Shown piece by piece: positions 7,871 through 15,655 of a stretch of DNA of 38,831 bases. The position numbers and the translations under genes are program-made. Under the pieces are notes generated by a model. That model was given only the letters and a program-made list of their open reading frames with translations, did not search any database and had not been told where the DNA came from. Where the stretch lies: NCBI GenBank assembly GCA_007280345.1, contig QYQD01000074.1:1-38831 (forward strand). Direction: 5' to 3'. The first letter of the stretch is position 1. Each line of letters opens with the position of its first letter. The stretch is from Deltaproteobacteria bacterium (GTDB taxonomy: Bacteria > Desulfobacterota > QYQD01).

Positions 7871-8603
7871 TAAAGACTTGCTCACCGGCTTCTCCATGAG
7901 CCAGGGAAGCGGACCGGTCGTAGAGGCCCGTAACATTCACAAATCATTTGCCACGGACGGGCAAGGGATAGAAGTGCTGAAAGACATCGACCTGACCGTA
8001 AATGTTGGAGAGTCTTTGGCCATAGTCGGCGCTTCTGGAGTAGGCAAGTCCACACTGTTACACCTTCTTGGCACCCTGGAAATACCGGATAAGGGCGCTA
8101 TCCTTTATAATGGCCTGGACGTATCGAAGTTAAGTGACGAGGAACTGGGCGCCTTTCGAAATAGATATATAGGCTTTGTTTTTCAGTTCCACCACCTGCT
8201 GCCTGAATTTACCGCTATTGAAAATGTGATGATCCCGGCGCTTATCGCGCGCCAGGAGAAAAAGGATGCCTGCGCCCTGGCCGAAGGCATCCTTTGTGAA
8301 GTCGGTTTAAAAGACCGGCTGAGGCACAGGGTGGGAGAACTTTCCGGAGGTGAGCAGCAGAGGGTGGCCCTGGCCCGGGCCATAGTCCTGTCCCCCCGGC
8401 TCCTTCTGGCAGATGAACCCACAGGGAATCTGGATGCAAAAACAGGCCAGAAGGTACACGATCTCATCTTGAGCTTGGGGGAAAAGAATAATATGGCCAC
8501 AATCGTGGTAACCCATAATCTGCGGCTGGCGCAAAGCATGGGACGCTGCCTGACTATAGTTGACGGACGCTTGGAACAATCTGATCCGGGGAGATTTTCT
8601 TGA
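7863..8603 (+). CDS. lolD: Lipoprotein-releasing ABC transporter ATPase LolD
   Basis: The 246-residue ATPase subunit energises the LolC/E permease encoded just before. It has Walker A GASGVGKST (about 56-64), a Q-loop in FVFQFHHLLPEFTAIENV, the ABC signature LSGGEQQR (about 159), Walker B LLLADEPTGNLD (about 179-190) and the switch His in VVTHN. The FHHLLPEFTA segment is typical of the LolD subgroup of MacB/FtsE-like ATPases. About 15 residues precede the conserved start (VVEARNIHKSF), slightly longer than usual; an ATG near residue 13 is an alternative start. The gene overlaps lolC/E by 8 bases and ends one base before the bamA start chosen here. Confidence 0.94.
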   Translation: MNNKDLLTGFSMSQGSGPVVEARNIHKSFATDGQGIEVLKDIDLTVNVGESLAIVGASGVGKSTLLHLLGTLEIPDKGAILYNGLDVSKLSDEELGAFRNRYIGFVFQFHHLLPEFTAIENVMIPALIARQEKKDACALAEGILCEVGLKDRLRHRVGELSGGEQQRVALARAIVLSPRLLLADEPTGNLDAKTGQKVHDLILSLGEKNNMATIVVTHNLRLAQSMGRCLTIVDGRLEQSDPGRFS

Positions 8604-8604
8604 T

Positions 8605-11247
8605 ATGAAGATATTTTTAAGATCATTGATTCTGTTTTTCATGGTGAGTTCTATTTTTCAACCGGCCATAGCCGCAGAAAAAAAGACTGTAGCGGCTGCG
8701 CCTTTTATTGTGCACAGTAAAGAAGACATCAGTTCCCTGGTGGCTTCAATGGAAAAGAACCTGATGTCAGCTCTGGCATCAGCGGGCTTTGCAGTGATCG
8801 ATTCGGCCCGGGTAGCCGGGGAGATCGACAGAAACAGGCTTTTTGATGCCAAATACATGCGGGATGCGGCAGGAAAGCTGGGGGCGGATTGCATCGTATG
8901 GGGCAGCATTACTAAAATCGGCCGGCGACTGAGCCTGGATGTCTGGTTGCTTGAGATGGACGACACTAAAGGTCCCGTGCCACTTTATGCCGAAACCACC
9001 GGGGCCGACCGGTTGGATACGGCGCTGCAGAAGATAGTGGGCAATATCCAGTTCGCCGTCTTAAAGAAAGAACGTATAGGAGAAGTCTTGTTTTCCGGTA
9101 ATCGAAGGATTGAATCTGAGGCCATCCGTACCCATATCAAATCCAAACCGAGCGATATTTTTAATAAGGACAGGTTGAGCGAAGATATGCGCTCCATTTT
9201 TGCGATGGGTTATTTTACAGAGATAAATATCGATGTTAAAGACGCTCCGGAAGGGAAAATTGTGACCTTTGTGGTTACAGAGAAGCCGGTTATAAAAGAC
9301 ATCAAGGTAGAAGGGAATATCGGTGTCGAAACGGAGAAAATAAAAGAAGTAATCAGCGTCCGGACAAACTCAATTTTAAAGCTCAAGGATATCCAGGAGT
9401 CTGAGGAAAAGATCAGATCTCTCTATCGGGAGAAAGGTTATTACGGAACACTTCTGGATCACAAGTTATCAGAGTTGCCTAATAATGAGGCTATACTGAC
9501 CTTTTCCATTAAAGAAGGCGAAAAGGTGCATATAAAGGATATCCGGTTCGTTGGAAACAAGGCCTTTGGCAGCAAGCAATTAAAAGATATGATGGAAACT
9601 ACGGAAAAGGGGTTTTTATCCTGGCTCACATCCTCCGGCATTTTAAACCGGGATGTTTTGGAGCGTGATTTATCCAAGATAACTTCATTTTACTATAACA
9701 ACGGGTATATCGAGGCCAAGATCGGAGAGCCTGAGATCGAACACAAGGAGAAATTCATATTCATCACTATCCCTATAGAGGAAGGTTCTCAATTTACAGT
9801 GGGGTCGGTGGATATTGAGGGTAAGCTCATAAAGCCAAAAGAGGAGTTGCTGTCGATATTGAAGATTCGCCAGGAAAAGACCTACAGCCGGGACGTCTTA
9901 AGGAAGGATATCTTGACCTTAACTGATGTCTATGCGGACGCCGGTTATGCCTATGCCGAGGTCGCACCCGAGATCGCCAAGGATGATATGGGGAAAAAGG
10001 TAAATATAACTTTTTTTATTCAGCCCGGGGGAAAAGTCCATTTCGATCGGATAGAGATATCCGGGAATACCAAGACGCGGGATAAGGTTATAAGACGTGA
10101 ACTCAGGATAGCGGAAGGAGATCAATTTAACGCCGAAGGCCTGCGTAAGAGCAATCAGAGGTTGCAGAAGCTTGGCTTCTTCGAGGATGTGAATATAACC
10201 CCGGTCAAAGGCGCTGACGAAACTAAAATGGACCTCAAAATCGAGGTTAAAGAAAGGCCTACCGGGGCCTTCAGTATAGGCGGCGGTTACAGCTCTGTGG
10301 AGCACTTTATTGGTATGGCCGAGATATCACAGCGAAACCTTTTTGGCCGCGGCCAGGAGTTGAGCCTGCGGGCCCAAACCAGCAGCCGTTCCACCCGTTA
10401 TAACCTTAGTTTTACAGAGCCTTATTTTCTTGATACCAAACTGGCCACCGGCGTCGACCTTTTTAACTGGGAAACGGAGTATGATGATTATACCAAGAAG
10501 AGTACCGGCGGGGGATTAAGGCTGGGCTATCCCTTAACCGACAATCTGAGGGTCTTTGGCGGTTATAGATTCGAAGATGCCACCATGTCGGACGTTCGGT
10601 CCACAGCCTCATGGGTGATAGTTGAGTCTATGGACATCCATGTAACCAGCTCCTTAACCGCCGCCATAGAGAGGGATACACGCAATAGTTATATCGATCC
10701 TACTGCCGGGTCGATAAACAGCTTTTCGGTCGAGTATGCGGGCGGATTCCTGGGGGGTGACAGCGCCTATACGAAGTACACGGCCAAATCCGGCTGGTAC
10801 TATCCACTTTTCTGGGATACAGTGGGGCACATTAACGGGGCTATAGGTTATGTTAAGGAGAACCCGGACGGTAAGCTGCCTGTGTATGAAAAGTTTTATA
10901 TGGGTGGTCTAAATTCAGTGCGTGGTTTTAAGTTTGGCGACATCAGCCCTATCGATCCGGCGACCAATGAGCGCATTGGTGGCGAGAAGATGCTGCTCTT
11001 CAACGTTGAGTATATATTCCCCCTGATAAAGAAGGCCGGGCTAAAGGGTGTGGTCTTTTTTGATGCCGGTAATGCCTTTCGGGAAGAGGACAGTTACAAC
11101 CTGACCGACCTCCGAACCAGCGTTGGTTTCGGTTTCCGCTGGTTTTCACCCATCGGGCCGCTGCGCCTGGAGTGGGGTTATAACATAGACCCGGAGCCGG
11201 GTGAAGAATCGAGTAGCTGGGATTTTACAATTGGTGGAGCGTTTTAA
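8605..11247 (+). CDS. bamA: Outer-membrane protein assembly factor BamA with extra N-terminal domain
   Basis: This 880-residue protein should be the core insertase for outer-membrane beta-barrels. The ATG at 8605 begins a classic signal peptide (MKIFLRSLILFF, cleavage near QPAIA-AEKK, about residue 23) and follows GGGGAG; an in-frame TTG at 8560 would add a leader before the signal and lies in lolD. About residues 27-155 form an extra domain before the POTRA repeats, resembling FlgT/TolB-N-like periplasmic domains (AAPFIVHSKEDISSL, LGADCIVWGSITKIG). Five POTRA units follow (about 158-550), then a barrel (about 555-880) with the loop-6 motif VRGF (about 771) and a C-terminal Phe. A skp gene, often next in this order, is absent. 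Confidence 0.95.
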   Translation: MKIFLRSLILFFMVSSIFQPAIAAEKKTVAAAPFIVHSKEDISSLVASMEKNLMSALASAGFAVIDSARVAGEIDRNRLFDAKYMRDAAGKLGADCIVWGSITKIGRRLSLDVWLLEMDDTKGPVPLYAETTGADRLDTALQKIVGNIQFAVLKKERIGEVLFSGNRRIESEAIRTHIKSKPSDIFNKDRLSEDMRSIFAMGYFTEINIDVKDAPEGKIVTFVVTEKPVIKDIKVEGNIGVETEKIKEVISVRTNSILKLKDIQESEEKIRSLYREKGYYGTLLDHKLSELPNNEAILTFSIKEGEKVHIKDIRFVGNKAFGSKQLKDMMETTEKGFLSWLTSSGILNRDVLERDLSKITSFYYNNGYIEAKIGEPEIEHKEKFIFITIPIEEGSQFTVGSVDIEGKLIKPKEELLSILKIRQEKTYSRDVLRKDILTLTDVYADAGYAYAEVAPEIAKDDMGKKVNITFFIQPGGKVHFDRIEISGNTKTRDKVIRRELRIAEGDQFNAEGLRKSNQRLQKLGFFEDVNITPVKGADETKMDLKIEVKERPTGAFSIGGGYSSVEHFIGMAEISQRNLFGRGQELSLRAQTSSRSTRYNLSFTEPYFLDTKLATGVDLFNWETEYDDYTKKSTGGGLRLGYPLTDNLRVFGGYRFEDATMSDVRSTASWVIVESMDIHVTSSLTAAIERDTRNSYIDPTAGSINSFSVEYAGGFLGGDSAYTKYTAKSGWYYPLFWDTVGHINGAIGYVKENPDGKLPVYEKFYMGGLNSVRGFKFGDISPIDPATNERIGGEKMLLFNVEYIFPLIKKAGLKGVVFFDAGNAFREEDSYNLTDLRTSVGFGFRWFSPIGPLRLEWGYNIDPEPGEESSSWDFTIGGAF

Positions 11248-11255
11248 ATAAGCAT

Positions 11256-11320
11256 TCAGCTATCAGCTATGATGGGTGCACCTGTGGGATATGAAGGAAA
11301 AGCTGACGGCTGAGAGCTAA
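11256..11320 (+). repeat. Two short heptamer arrays in the bamA-lpxD gap
   Basis: Two exact TCAGCTA units lie at 11256-11269. About 30 unique bases later, three 7-base units of the complementary-looking type NNGCTGA occupy 11300-11320. The first array carries CAGC and the second GCTG, so the two can pair as an imperfect stem. The array ends 13 bases before the lpxD ATG. Confidence 0.75.
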
Positions 11321-11333
11321 GAGCCTTTGCGGA

Positions 11334-12371
11334 ATGAAAACACTAAAAGAGATAGCCGAGCATTGTCAGGGGCTACTCGTAGGAGATGGCGATCTCATCA
11401 TTACCGGTATAGCCGGCCTTGATGAGGCTACGGAAGGCCGGATCAGTTTTGTCGCCCAGAGAAAATACCTGACAAAGATGGAAACCACCCGGGCATCGGC
11501 CCTCATTGTGCCTATGGAGGTGACCGGGGCTCGTGTACCTATTATAAGGACAGAGAACCCTTATCTGGCCTACGCCCGGATAGCTGCCCTTTTCAGTTCC
11601 CGGCCATTTGAGGCAAGGGGCATCAGCAAAGAGGCCTGGATAGGCAAAGACTGCCGGATTAATCCCAACGTCAGCATATATCCCTTTGTCTATATTGGAG
11701 ACAATGTGCAGGTCGAGTCGGGAGTTACCATTTATCCCGGAGTGTATATTGGAAACGAGGTTTCTATCGGCGAGGGTAGCGCTGTCTATCCGAATGTAAC
11801 CATAATGGATAGGTGTATTATCGGCGCGCGGATCATAATACACAGTGGTGTGGTAATCGGCAGCGATGGGTTTGGTTATGCCAGGGACGGGGCTAAACAT
11901 GTTAAGATCCCGCAACTTGGCATTGTGCAGATTGATGACGACGTAGAGATTGGCGCCAATACCACTATCGACCGGGCCGCCCTGGGAAAGACGTGGATCA
12001 AGCGGGGCACAAAAATTGACAATCTGGTCCAGGTGGCTCACAACGTGATAGTCGGAGAAGACACGCTTCTCATTTCTCAAGTGGGTATTTCCGGCAGCGT
12101 GGAGATCGGCAACAATGTCATTCTGGCCGGCCAGGTAGGGGTGGCCGGACACATTAAAATCGGCGACCGGGTTAAGGTTGGGGCAAAATCGGGCGTGCCG
12201 GGTTCCCTGCCGGAAGATTCGACAGTCTCCGGCATCCCGGCCATTTCGCACCAGGAGTGGTTAAAAGCCAGCGCTGTTTATCGACGATTGCCCGATCTTC
12301 TTAAAGAAGTTCGTGATCTTAAGAAGAGAATCGCCAACCTTGAAAAGAATACAGGGGGACATGAGAAATGA
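11334..12371 (+). CDS. lpxD: UDP-3-O-acylglucosamine N-acyltransferase LpxD
   Basis: The 345-residue enzyme adds the second acyl chain (N-acylation) in lipid A synthesis. An N-terminal uridine-binding domain (about 1-95) precedes a left-handed beta-helix of hexapeptide repeats (about 100-310) with family landmarks [12 protein letters not shown] and the catalytic His of VAHNV (His236). A charged, probably coiled C-terminal helix ([18 protein letters not shown]) matches the family. The stop overlaps the fabZ start in an ATGA, so translation is coupled. Length is normal. The upstream gap is repeat-filled and offers only a weak ribosome site. Confidence 0.96.
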   Translation: MKTLKEIAEHCQGLLVGDGDLIITGIAGLDEATEGRISFVAQRKYLTKMETTRASALIVPMEVTGARVPIIRTENPYLAYARIAALFSSRPFEARGISKEAWIGKDCRINPNVSIYPFVYIGDNVQVESGVTIYPGVYIGNEVSIGEGSAVYPNVTIMDRCIIGARIIIHSGVVIGSDGFGYARDGAKHVKIPQLGIVQIDDDVEIGANTTIDRAALGKTWIKRGTKIDNLVQVAHNVIVGEDTLLISQVGISGSVEIGNNVILAGQVGVAGHIKIGDRVKVGAKSGVPGSLPEDSTVSGIPAISHQEWLKASAVYRRLPDLLKEVRDLKKRIANLEKNTGGHEK

Positions 12372-12823
12372 ACATGGAAACAAACAAGATAAACATCGGG
12401 GAAATATTGAAGATATTACCGCATCGGTACCCATTTTTATTGGTAGATAAGATACTGGAGTACAAGTCGGGAGAATCAATAAAAGGCCTTAAGAATGTCA
12501 CTATTAACGAACCATTTTTTCAGGGCCACTTTCCAGGTCAGCCGATCATGCCCGGGGTGCTGATTTTAGAGGCTATGGCCCAGGTAGGGGGGATACTGGC
12601 CTATATTTCCAACGACGAGGAAATGAAAAACAGACTATTTTATTTTATCGGCCTGGATAAGGTTCGTTTCCGGAAGACCGTAGTCCCCGGAGATCAGATT
12701 GTCTTTGATTTAACCATGCTGAAACGAAAAATGAAGATGTACATAATGGCCGGCCGGGCCACGGTCGACGGCAAGCTGGTGGCCGAAGCCGAGCTGATGG
12801 CTGCTATGTCGGATGAAAACTAG
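12368..12823 (+). CDS. fabZ: (3R)-hydroxyacyl-ACP dehydratase FabZ
   Basis: The 151-residue hot-dog-fold enzyme dehydrates 3-hydroxyacyl-ACP in fatty-acid elongation and competes with LpxA/LpxD for the same hydroxyacyl-ACP pool, which explains its place between them. The family motif [11 protein letters not shown] opens the protein, and the active-site pair is visible as His54 in FQGHFPGQP and Glu68 in [12 protein letters not shown]. The ATG in the ATGA overlap with lpxD is used as start; a second ATG two codons later is possible. The stop codon lies in the first unit of a nine-unit heptamer array. Confidence 0.96.
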   Translation: MNMETNKINIGEILKILPHRYPFLLVDKILEYKSGESIKGLKNVTINEPFFQGHFPGQPIMPGVLILEAMAQVGGILAYISNDEEMKNRLFYFIGLDKVRFRKTVVPGDQIVFDLTMLKRKMKMYIMAGRATVDGKLVAEAELMAAMSDEN

Positions 12824-12881
12824 CTATCAGCGTTCAGCCGTCAGCTTTCAGCTTTGGGCTGATTGCTGATGGCTGAGGGCT
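12819..12881 (+). repeat. Nine-unit heptamer array, hairpin-forming, in the fabZ-lpxA gap
   Basis: Nine consecutive 7-base units with consensus NNNRGCT/C run without a break for 63 bases from the end of fabZ. The first half carries TCAGC-type units and the second half GCTGA-type units, so the array folds on itself into a long imperfect stem around a TTTG loop near 12853-12857, with the 7-base register kept in the helix. It ends 9 bases before the AGGAG ribosome site of lpxA. Confidence 0.85.
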
Positions 12882-12900
12882 GTAATAAAAAGGAGATCAC

Positions 12901-13677
12901 ATGAAGATTCACCCTACAGCTATTGTCGATACAAACGCTGTTTTGGCAGAGGGTGTCGAAATCGGTCCTTATGTCATAATTGGCAGTGATGTAAAGATCG
13001 GGGCTCGGACTACAGTTGGTCCCCATACTACCATAGAGGGCTGCACCACTATCGGTGAAGACTGCAAAATAGCGCAATTTGCGGCTATCGGCGCGGCCCC
13101 CCAGGATACGAAGTATAAGGGGAGCCCTACCGCGGTCGAGATCGGCAACGGCAATATTATCCGGGAGTATGTCACCATTCACAGGGGGACGGAAAACGGT
13201 GGAAGAGTTACCCGGATTGGCGACCATAACTTTTTGATGGCTTATACACACATAGCTCATGACTGTAAGATCGGAAACCATGTTATCTTTGCTAACTGCG
13301 CCACCTTGGGAGGGCACGTGGAAATCCAGGATCATGCCATCCTGGGCGGCCTGGTGGCTGTCCACCAATTTTCCCGTATCGGAGGTTATGCCTTTGTGGG
13401 CGGGTTATCCGGTATCATTAAAGACATCCCGCCTTACGTTATAGCTTCAGGGGAGAGGGCTAAGCTCTTTGGTATAAATATTATCGGCTTAAAGAGGCAT
13501 AATTTCTCGCCCGAGGCCATAGATGCCCTGAGGACAGCTTATAAATTAATAGTCCGTTCGCCGCTCACTCTCAAAGAGGCCATTAAAACCGCAGAAAGAG
13601 AGGTTTCGCAGGTGCCCGAGGTTCAATACTTTATCGATTTTATTAAGAACTCTAAGAGGGGCATTCCAAGAAAATGA
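12901..13677 (+). CDS. lpxA: UDP-GlcNAc acyltransferase LpxA
   Basis: The 258-residue cytoplasmic trimer performs the first step of lipid A synthesis, moving a 3-hydroxyacyl chain from ACP to UDP-GlcNAc. Left-handed beta-helix repeats cover about residues 1-185 (IHPTAIVDTNAVLAEGVEIG onward). The catalytic His is in YTHIAHDCKIG (His120), and ALGGLVAVHQF-like and PPYVIASGERAKLFGINIIGLKR segments define the acceptor site and family. At the position of E. coli LpxA His191 an Arg is seen (SGERA), a difference in the acyl-binding end. An AGGAG lies 5 bases before the ATG. The stop overlaps lpxI by ATGA. Confidence 0.96.
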   Translation: MKIHPTAIVDTNAVLAEGVEIGPYVIIGSDVKIGARTTVGPHTTIEGCTTIGEDCKIAQFAAIGAAPQDTKYKGSPTAVEIGNGNIIREYVTIHRGTENGGRVTRIGDHNFLMAYTHIAHDCKIGNHVIFANCATLGGHVEIQDHAILGGLVAVHQFSRIGGYAFVGGLSGIIKDIPPYVIASGERAKLFGINIIGLKRHNFSPEAIDALRTAYKLIVRSPLTLKEAIKTAEREVSQVPEVQYFIDFIKNSKRGIPRK

Positions 13678-14477
13678 CCAGGAAAATCGGGATCATCTCG
13701 GGCAGCGGCAGGTTCCCGCTCATTTTTTCCGAGGCGGCGCGCCGGGAAGGTTTTGAGGTCATAGCTATTGCGCACAAAGGAGAGACCAGGCCGGAACTGG
13801 CTGAGACCGTAGATAAGATTTTCTGGTTAAAGTTGGGCCAGTTGGGGAAGATAATCGATATCTTCAAGCAAGAAGGGGTGCGCGACGTGGTCATGGCCGG
13901 GGGTATAGATAAAAAGAATATCTATAGAAAGGTCTGGCCGGATCTGAAGGCCATTTCTGTATGGTCGAGGTTAAAGAACCGGCTGGATGACGGCATCTTG
14001 CGGGCATTGGCCGGTGTCCTGGAGGAAGAGGGCATAATGGTCCGCGAATCAACCCTGTTTCTCCGGTCTCTTCTGGCGCCAAAGGGTGTTTTGACGCGGC
14101 GTAAGCCCACGGCAGAGGAGATGAAAGACGTGGAATTCGGATGGAAAGTGGCCAAGGAGATCGGTGGACTTGATATCGGGCAATGCATCGTGGTTAAAGA
14201 CCTGGTGGTTCTGGCCGTGGAGGCCATCGAAGGGACGGATGAGACTATCCGGCGGGGCGGGCAACTGGCTAATAAAGGGGCGGTTGTGGTAAAAGTCCTT
14301 AAGCCCAGACAGGATCCTCGTTTTGATTTACCGGCGGTTGGTCTTCAGACCATCCGCACGATGCAGGAGGTGAAGGCCTCCTGCCTGGCCGTCGAATCGG
14401 ACAAGGTATTGATTTTTGAAAAAGAGGAGATGCTGCGAGAGGCCGATCGGCATAGGATCGCCATCGTTGCTTTGTAA
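13674..14477 (+). CDS. lpxI: UDP-2,3-diacylglucosamine hydrolase LpxI
   Basis: The 267-residue enzyme cleaves UDP-2,3-diacylglucosamine to lipid X and UMP, doing the job of LpxH with an unrelated fold. The family is clear from the start (IGIISGSGRFPLIFSEAAR), the MAGGIDKKNIYRK segment, the RRGGQLANKGAVVVKVLKP block and the active-site region QDPRFDLPAVGLQTI (Asp214 and Asp218). It overlaps lpxA by 4 bases. Use of LpxI is common in alpha- and deltaproteobacteria that lack LpxH. Length is normal. Confidence 0.95.
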   Translation: MTRKIGIISGSGRFPLIFSEAARREGFEVIAIAHKGETRPELAETVDKIFWLKLGQLGKIIDIFKQEGVRDVVMAGGIDKKNIYRKVWPDLKAISVWSRLKNRLDDGILRALAGVLEEEGIMVRESTLFLRSLLAPKGVLTRRKPTAEEMKDVEFGWKVAKEIGGLDIGQCIVVKDLVVLAVEAIEGTDETIRRGGQLANKGAVVVKVLKPRQDPRFDLPAVGLQTIRTMQEVKASCLAVESDKVLIFEKEEMLREADRHRIAIVAL

Positions 14478-14517
14478 ATTTAAAAAGGTTTAATGTCTTT
14501 TTTGTGTGGAGAGAATC

Positions 14518-15495
14518 ATGCAGAAGGTTAAAGTCGGGGTTATAGGTGTAGGATATTTAGGCCAATACCATGCCGAAAAATATGCATCTATGGAAGAGGC
14601 CGATCTGGTTGGGATAGTCGATATCGACAAAAAACGGGCCCATGAAATTGCAGAAAAATACGGCGCTAAAACCTATACTGACTACAAGGATCTCATCGGA
14701 AAGGTTGAAGCGGTAAGTGTGGTCGTCCCCACCACCCTGCACTACCCGGTTGCCGGCCATTTCCTCAGACAGGGGATAGACGTTTTACTTGAAAAGCCCA
14801 TGACCTGCACCCTGGCCGAAGCAAGCCGGTTGATTAAACTGGCTAAGGCGAGAAATCTTATCTTGCAGGTCGGCCATCTGGAACGCTTTAACCCGGCGGT
14901 AGTGGCCTTAAAAGACCATCTTGAGAATCCGCTTTTTATCGAGTCTCACCGGCTTTCAACTTTTAAGGGCCGGGGAATCGATGTGGACGTGGTCCTGGAC
15001 CTCATGATACATGATATTGATATTATCCTGAATATCGTCAAATCAAAGCTTAAAGACATCCATGCGGTTGGGGTGCCGGTTATCACGCCTAACACAGATA
15101 TAGCCAATGTGCGCCTGGAATTTGAAAATGGCTGCACGGCCAATGTCACGGTAAGCCGCATCTCTAATAAAAATATGCGTAAGATCAGAATATTCCAGCC
15201 CAACGCCTACCTGTCCGTCGATTATGCACGCAGGGAAATCATGGTTATTAAGAAAACTGCCCAAAACGGTATGTATGGTTTCCCGGGCATTGAGGAACAG
15301 GTCGCTTCTTTCCCTGAGAGTGACTCCCTGGCAGAAGAACTCAGGGCCTTTGTCTCTTCTGTCCGAACCAGGAAGCCGCCGGTTGTTTCAGGCGAGGATG
15401 GCCAAAGGGCTCTCCAGGTGGCCTTAAAGATTATGAAACAAATAAATCGGACTATAGAAAACCTTGGTCGCTCACTAAATATGTTGGTCTCGTAA
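14518..15495 (+). CDS. Gfo/Idh/MocA-family NAD-dependent sugar oxidoreductase
   Basis: This 325-residue oxidoreductase has an N-terminal Rossmann fold (VKVGVIGVGYLGQYHAEKY), the family EKP motif (LLEKPMTC, Lys93) and a likely catalytic His165 in LMIHDIDI. The ATG at 14518 is chosen because GGAGAG lies just upstream; the GTG at 14506 is within that site. Its place between lpxI and lpxB recalls gnnA, whose product oxidises UDP-GlcNAc at C3 so that GnnB can install an amino group and lipid A gains an amide-linked chain. No gnnB-like aminotransferase is in this window, so another UDP-sugar dehydrogenase role is equally possible. The last codons and the stop come from the end of a repeat element (15484-15637). 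Confidence 0.85.
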   Translation: MQKVKVGVIGVGYLGQYHAEKYASMEEADLVGIVDIDKKRAHEIAEKYGAKTYTDYKDLIGKVEAVSVVVPTTLHYPVAGHFLRQGIDVLLEKPMTCTLAEASRLIKLAKARNLILQVGHLERFNPAVVALKDHLENPLFIESHRLSTFKGRGIDVDVVLDLMIHDIDIILNIVKSKLKDIHAVGVPVITPNTDIANVRLEFENGCTANVTVSRISNKNMRKIRIFQPNAYLSVDYARREIMVIKKTAQNGMYGFPGIEEQVASFPESDSLAEELRAFVSSVRTRKPPVVSGEDGQRALQVALKIMKQINRTIENLGRSLNMLVS

Positions 15496-15637
15496 AAAGT
15501 CAAATTTGGGACGACACAGTAAAAAGCTCCAGTTGCAAGGCGCGCAAATCCTGAGGAATGAGGCGTACTTATGGCTACGCCGCAGTGACGAAGGATGCAA
15601 CGCAACGCAGCAAATGGATTTTTTACGAAGTCGTCAA
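15484..15637 (-). repeat. Terminal-inverted-repeat element, copy 2
   Basis: Reverse-complemented, this 154-base element matches both ends of the element at 606-835: TTGACGACTTCGTAAAAAAT at one end, a long shared GCGTTGC...CATCCTTCGTCACTGCGGCGTAG block, then GGATTTGCGCGCCTTGCAAC and a CTCGTAAAAAGTC end. Its middle lacks the heptamer arrays of copy 1. It overlaps the last 12 bases of the oxidoreductase gene, supplying its TAA stop, and ends 18 bases before the lpxB ATG. The lpxB frame stays open across it. Confidence 0.8.
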
Positions 15638-15655
15638 ATATGTCCTTGCCGGAAC

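Noticed and set aside
11373-12251. 292-codon frame antisense to lpxD
   Set aside because: It lies wholly within lpxD, a textbook LpxD with all motifs; the long antisense frame comes from the periodic hexapeptide coding.
15506-15655. 50-codon N-terminal extension of LpxB
   Set aside because: These codons are the repeat element read through; LpxB homology starts right after the ATG at 15656.
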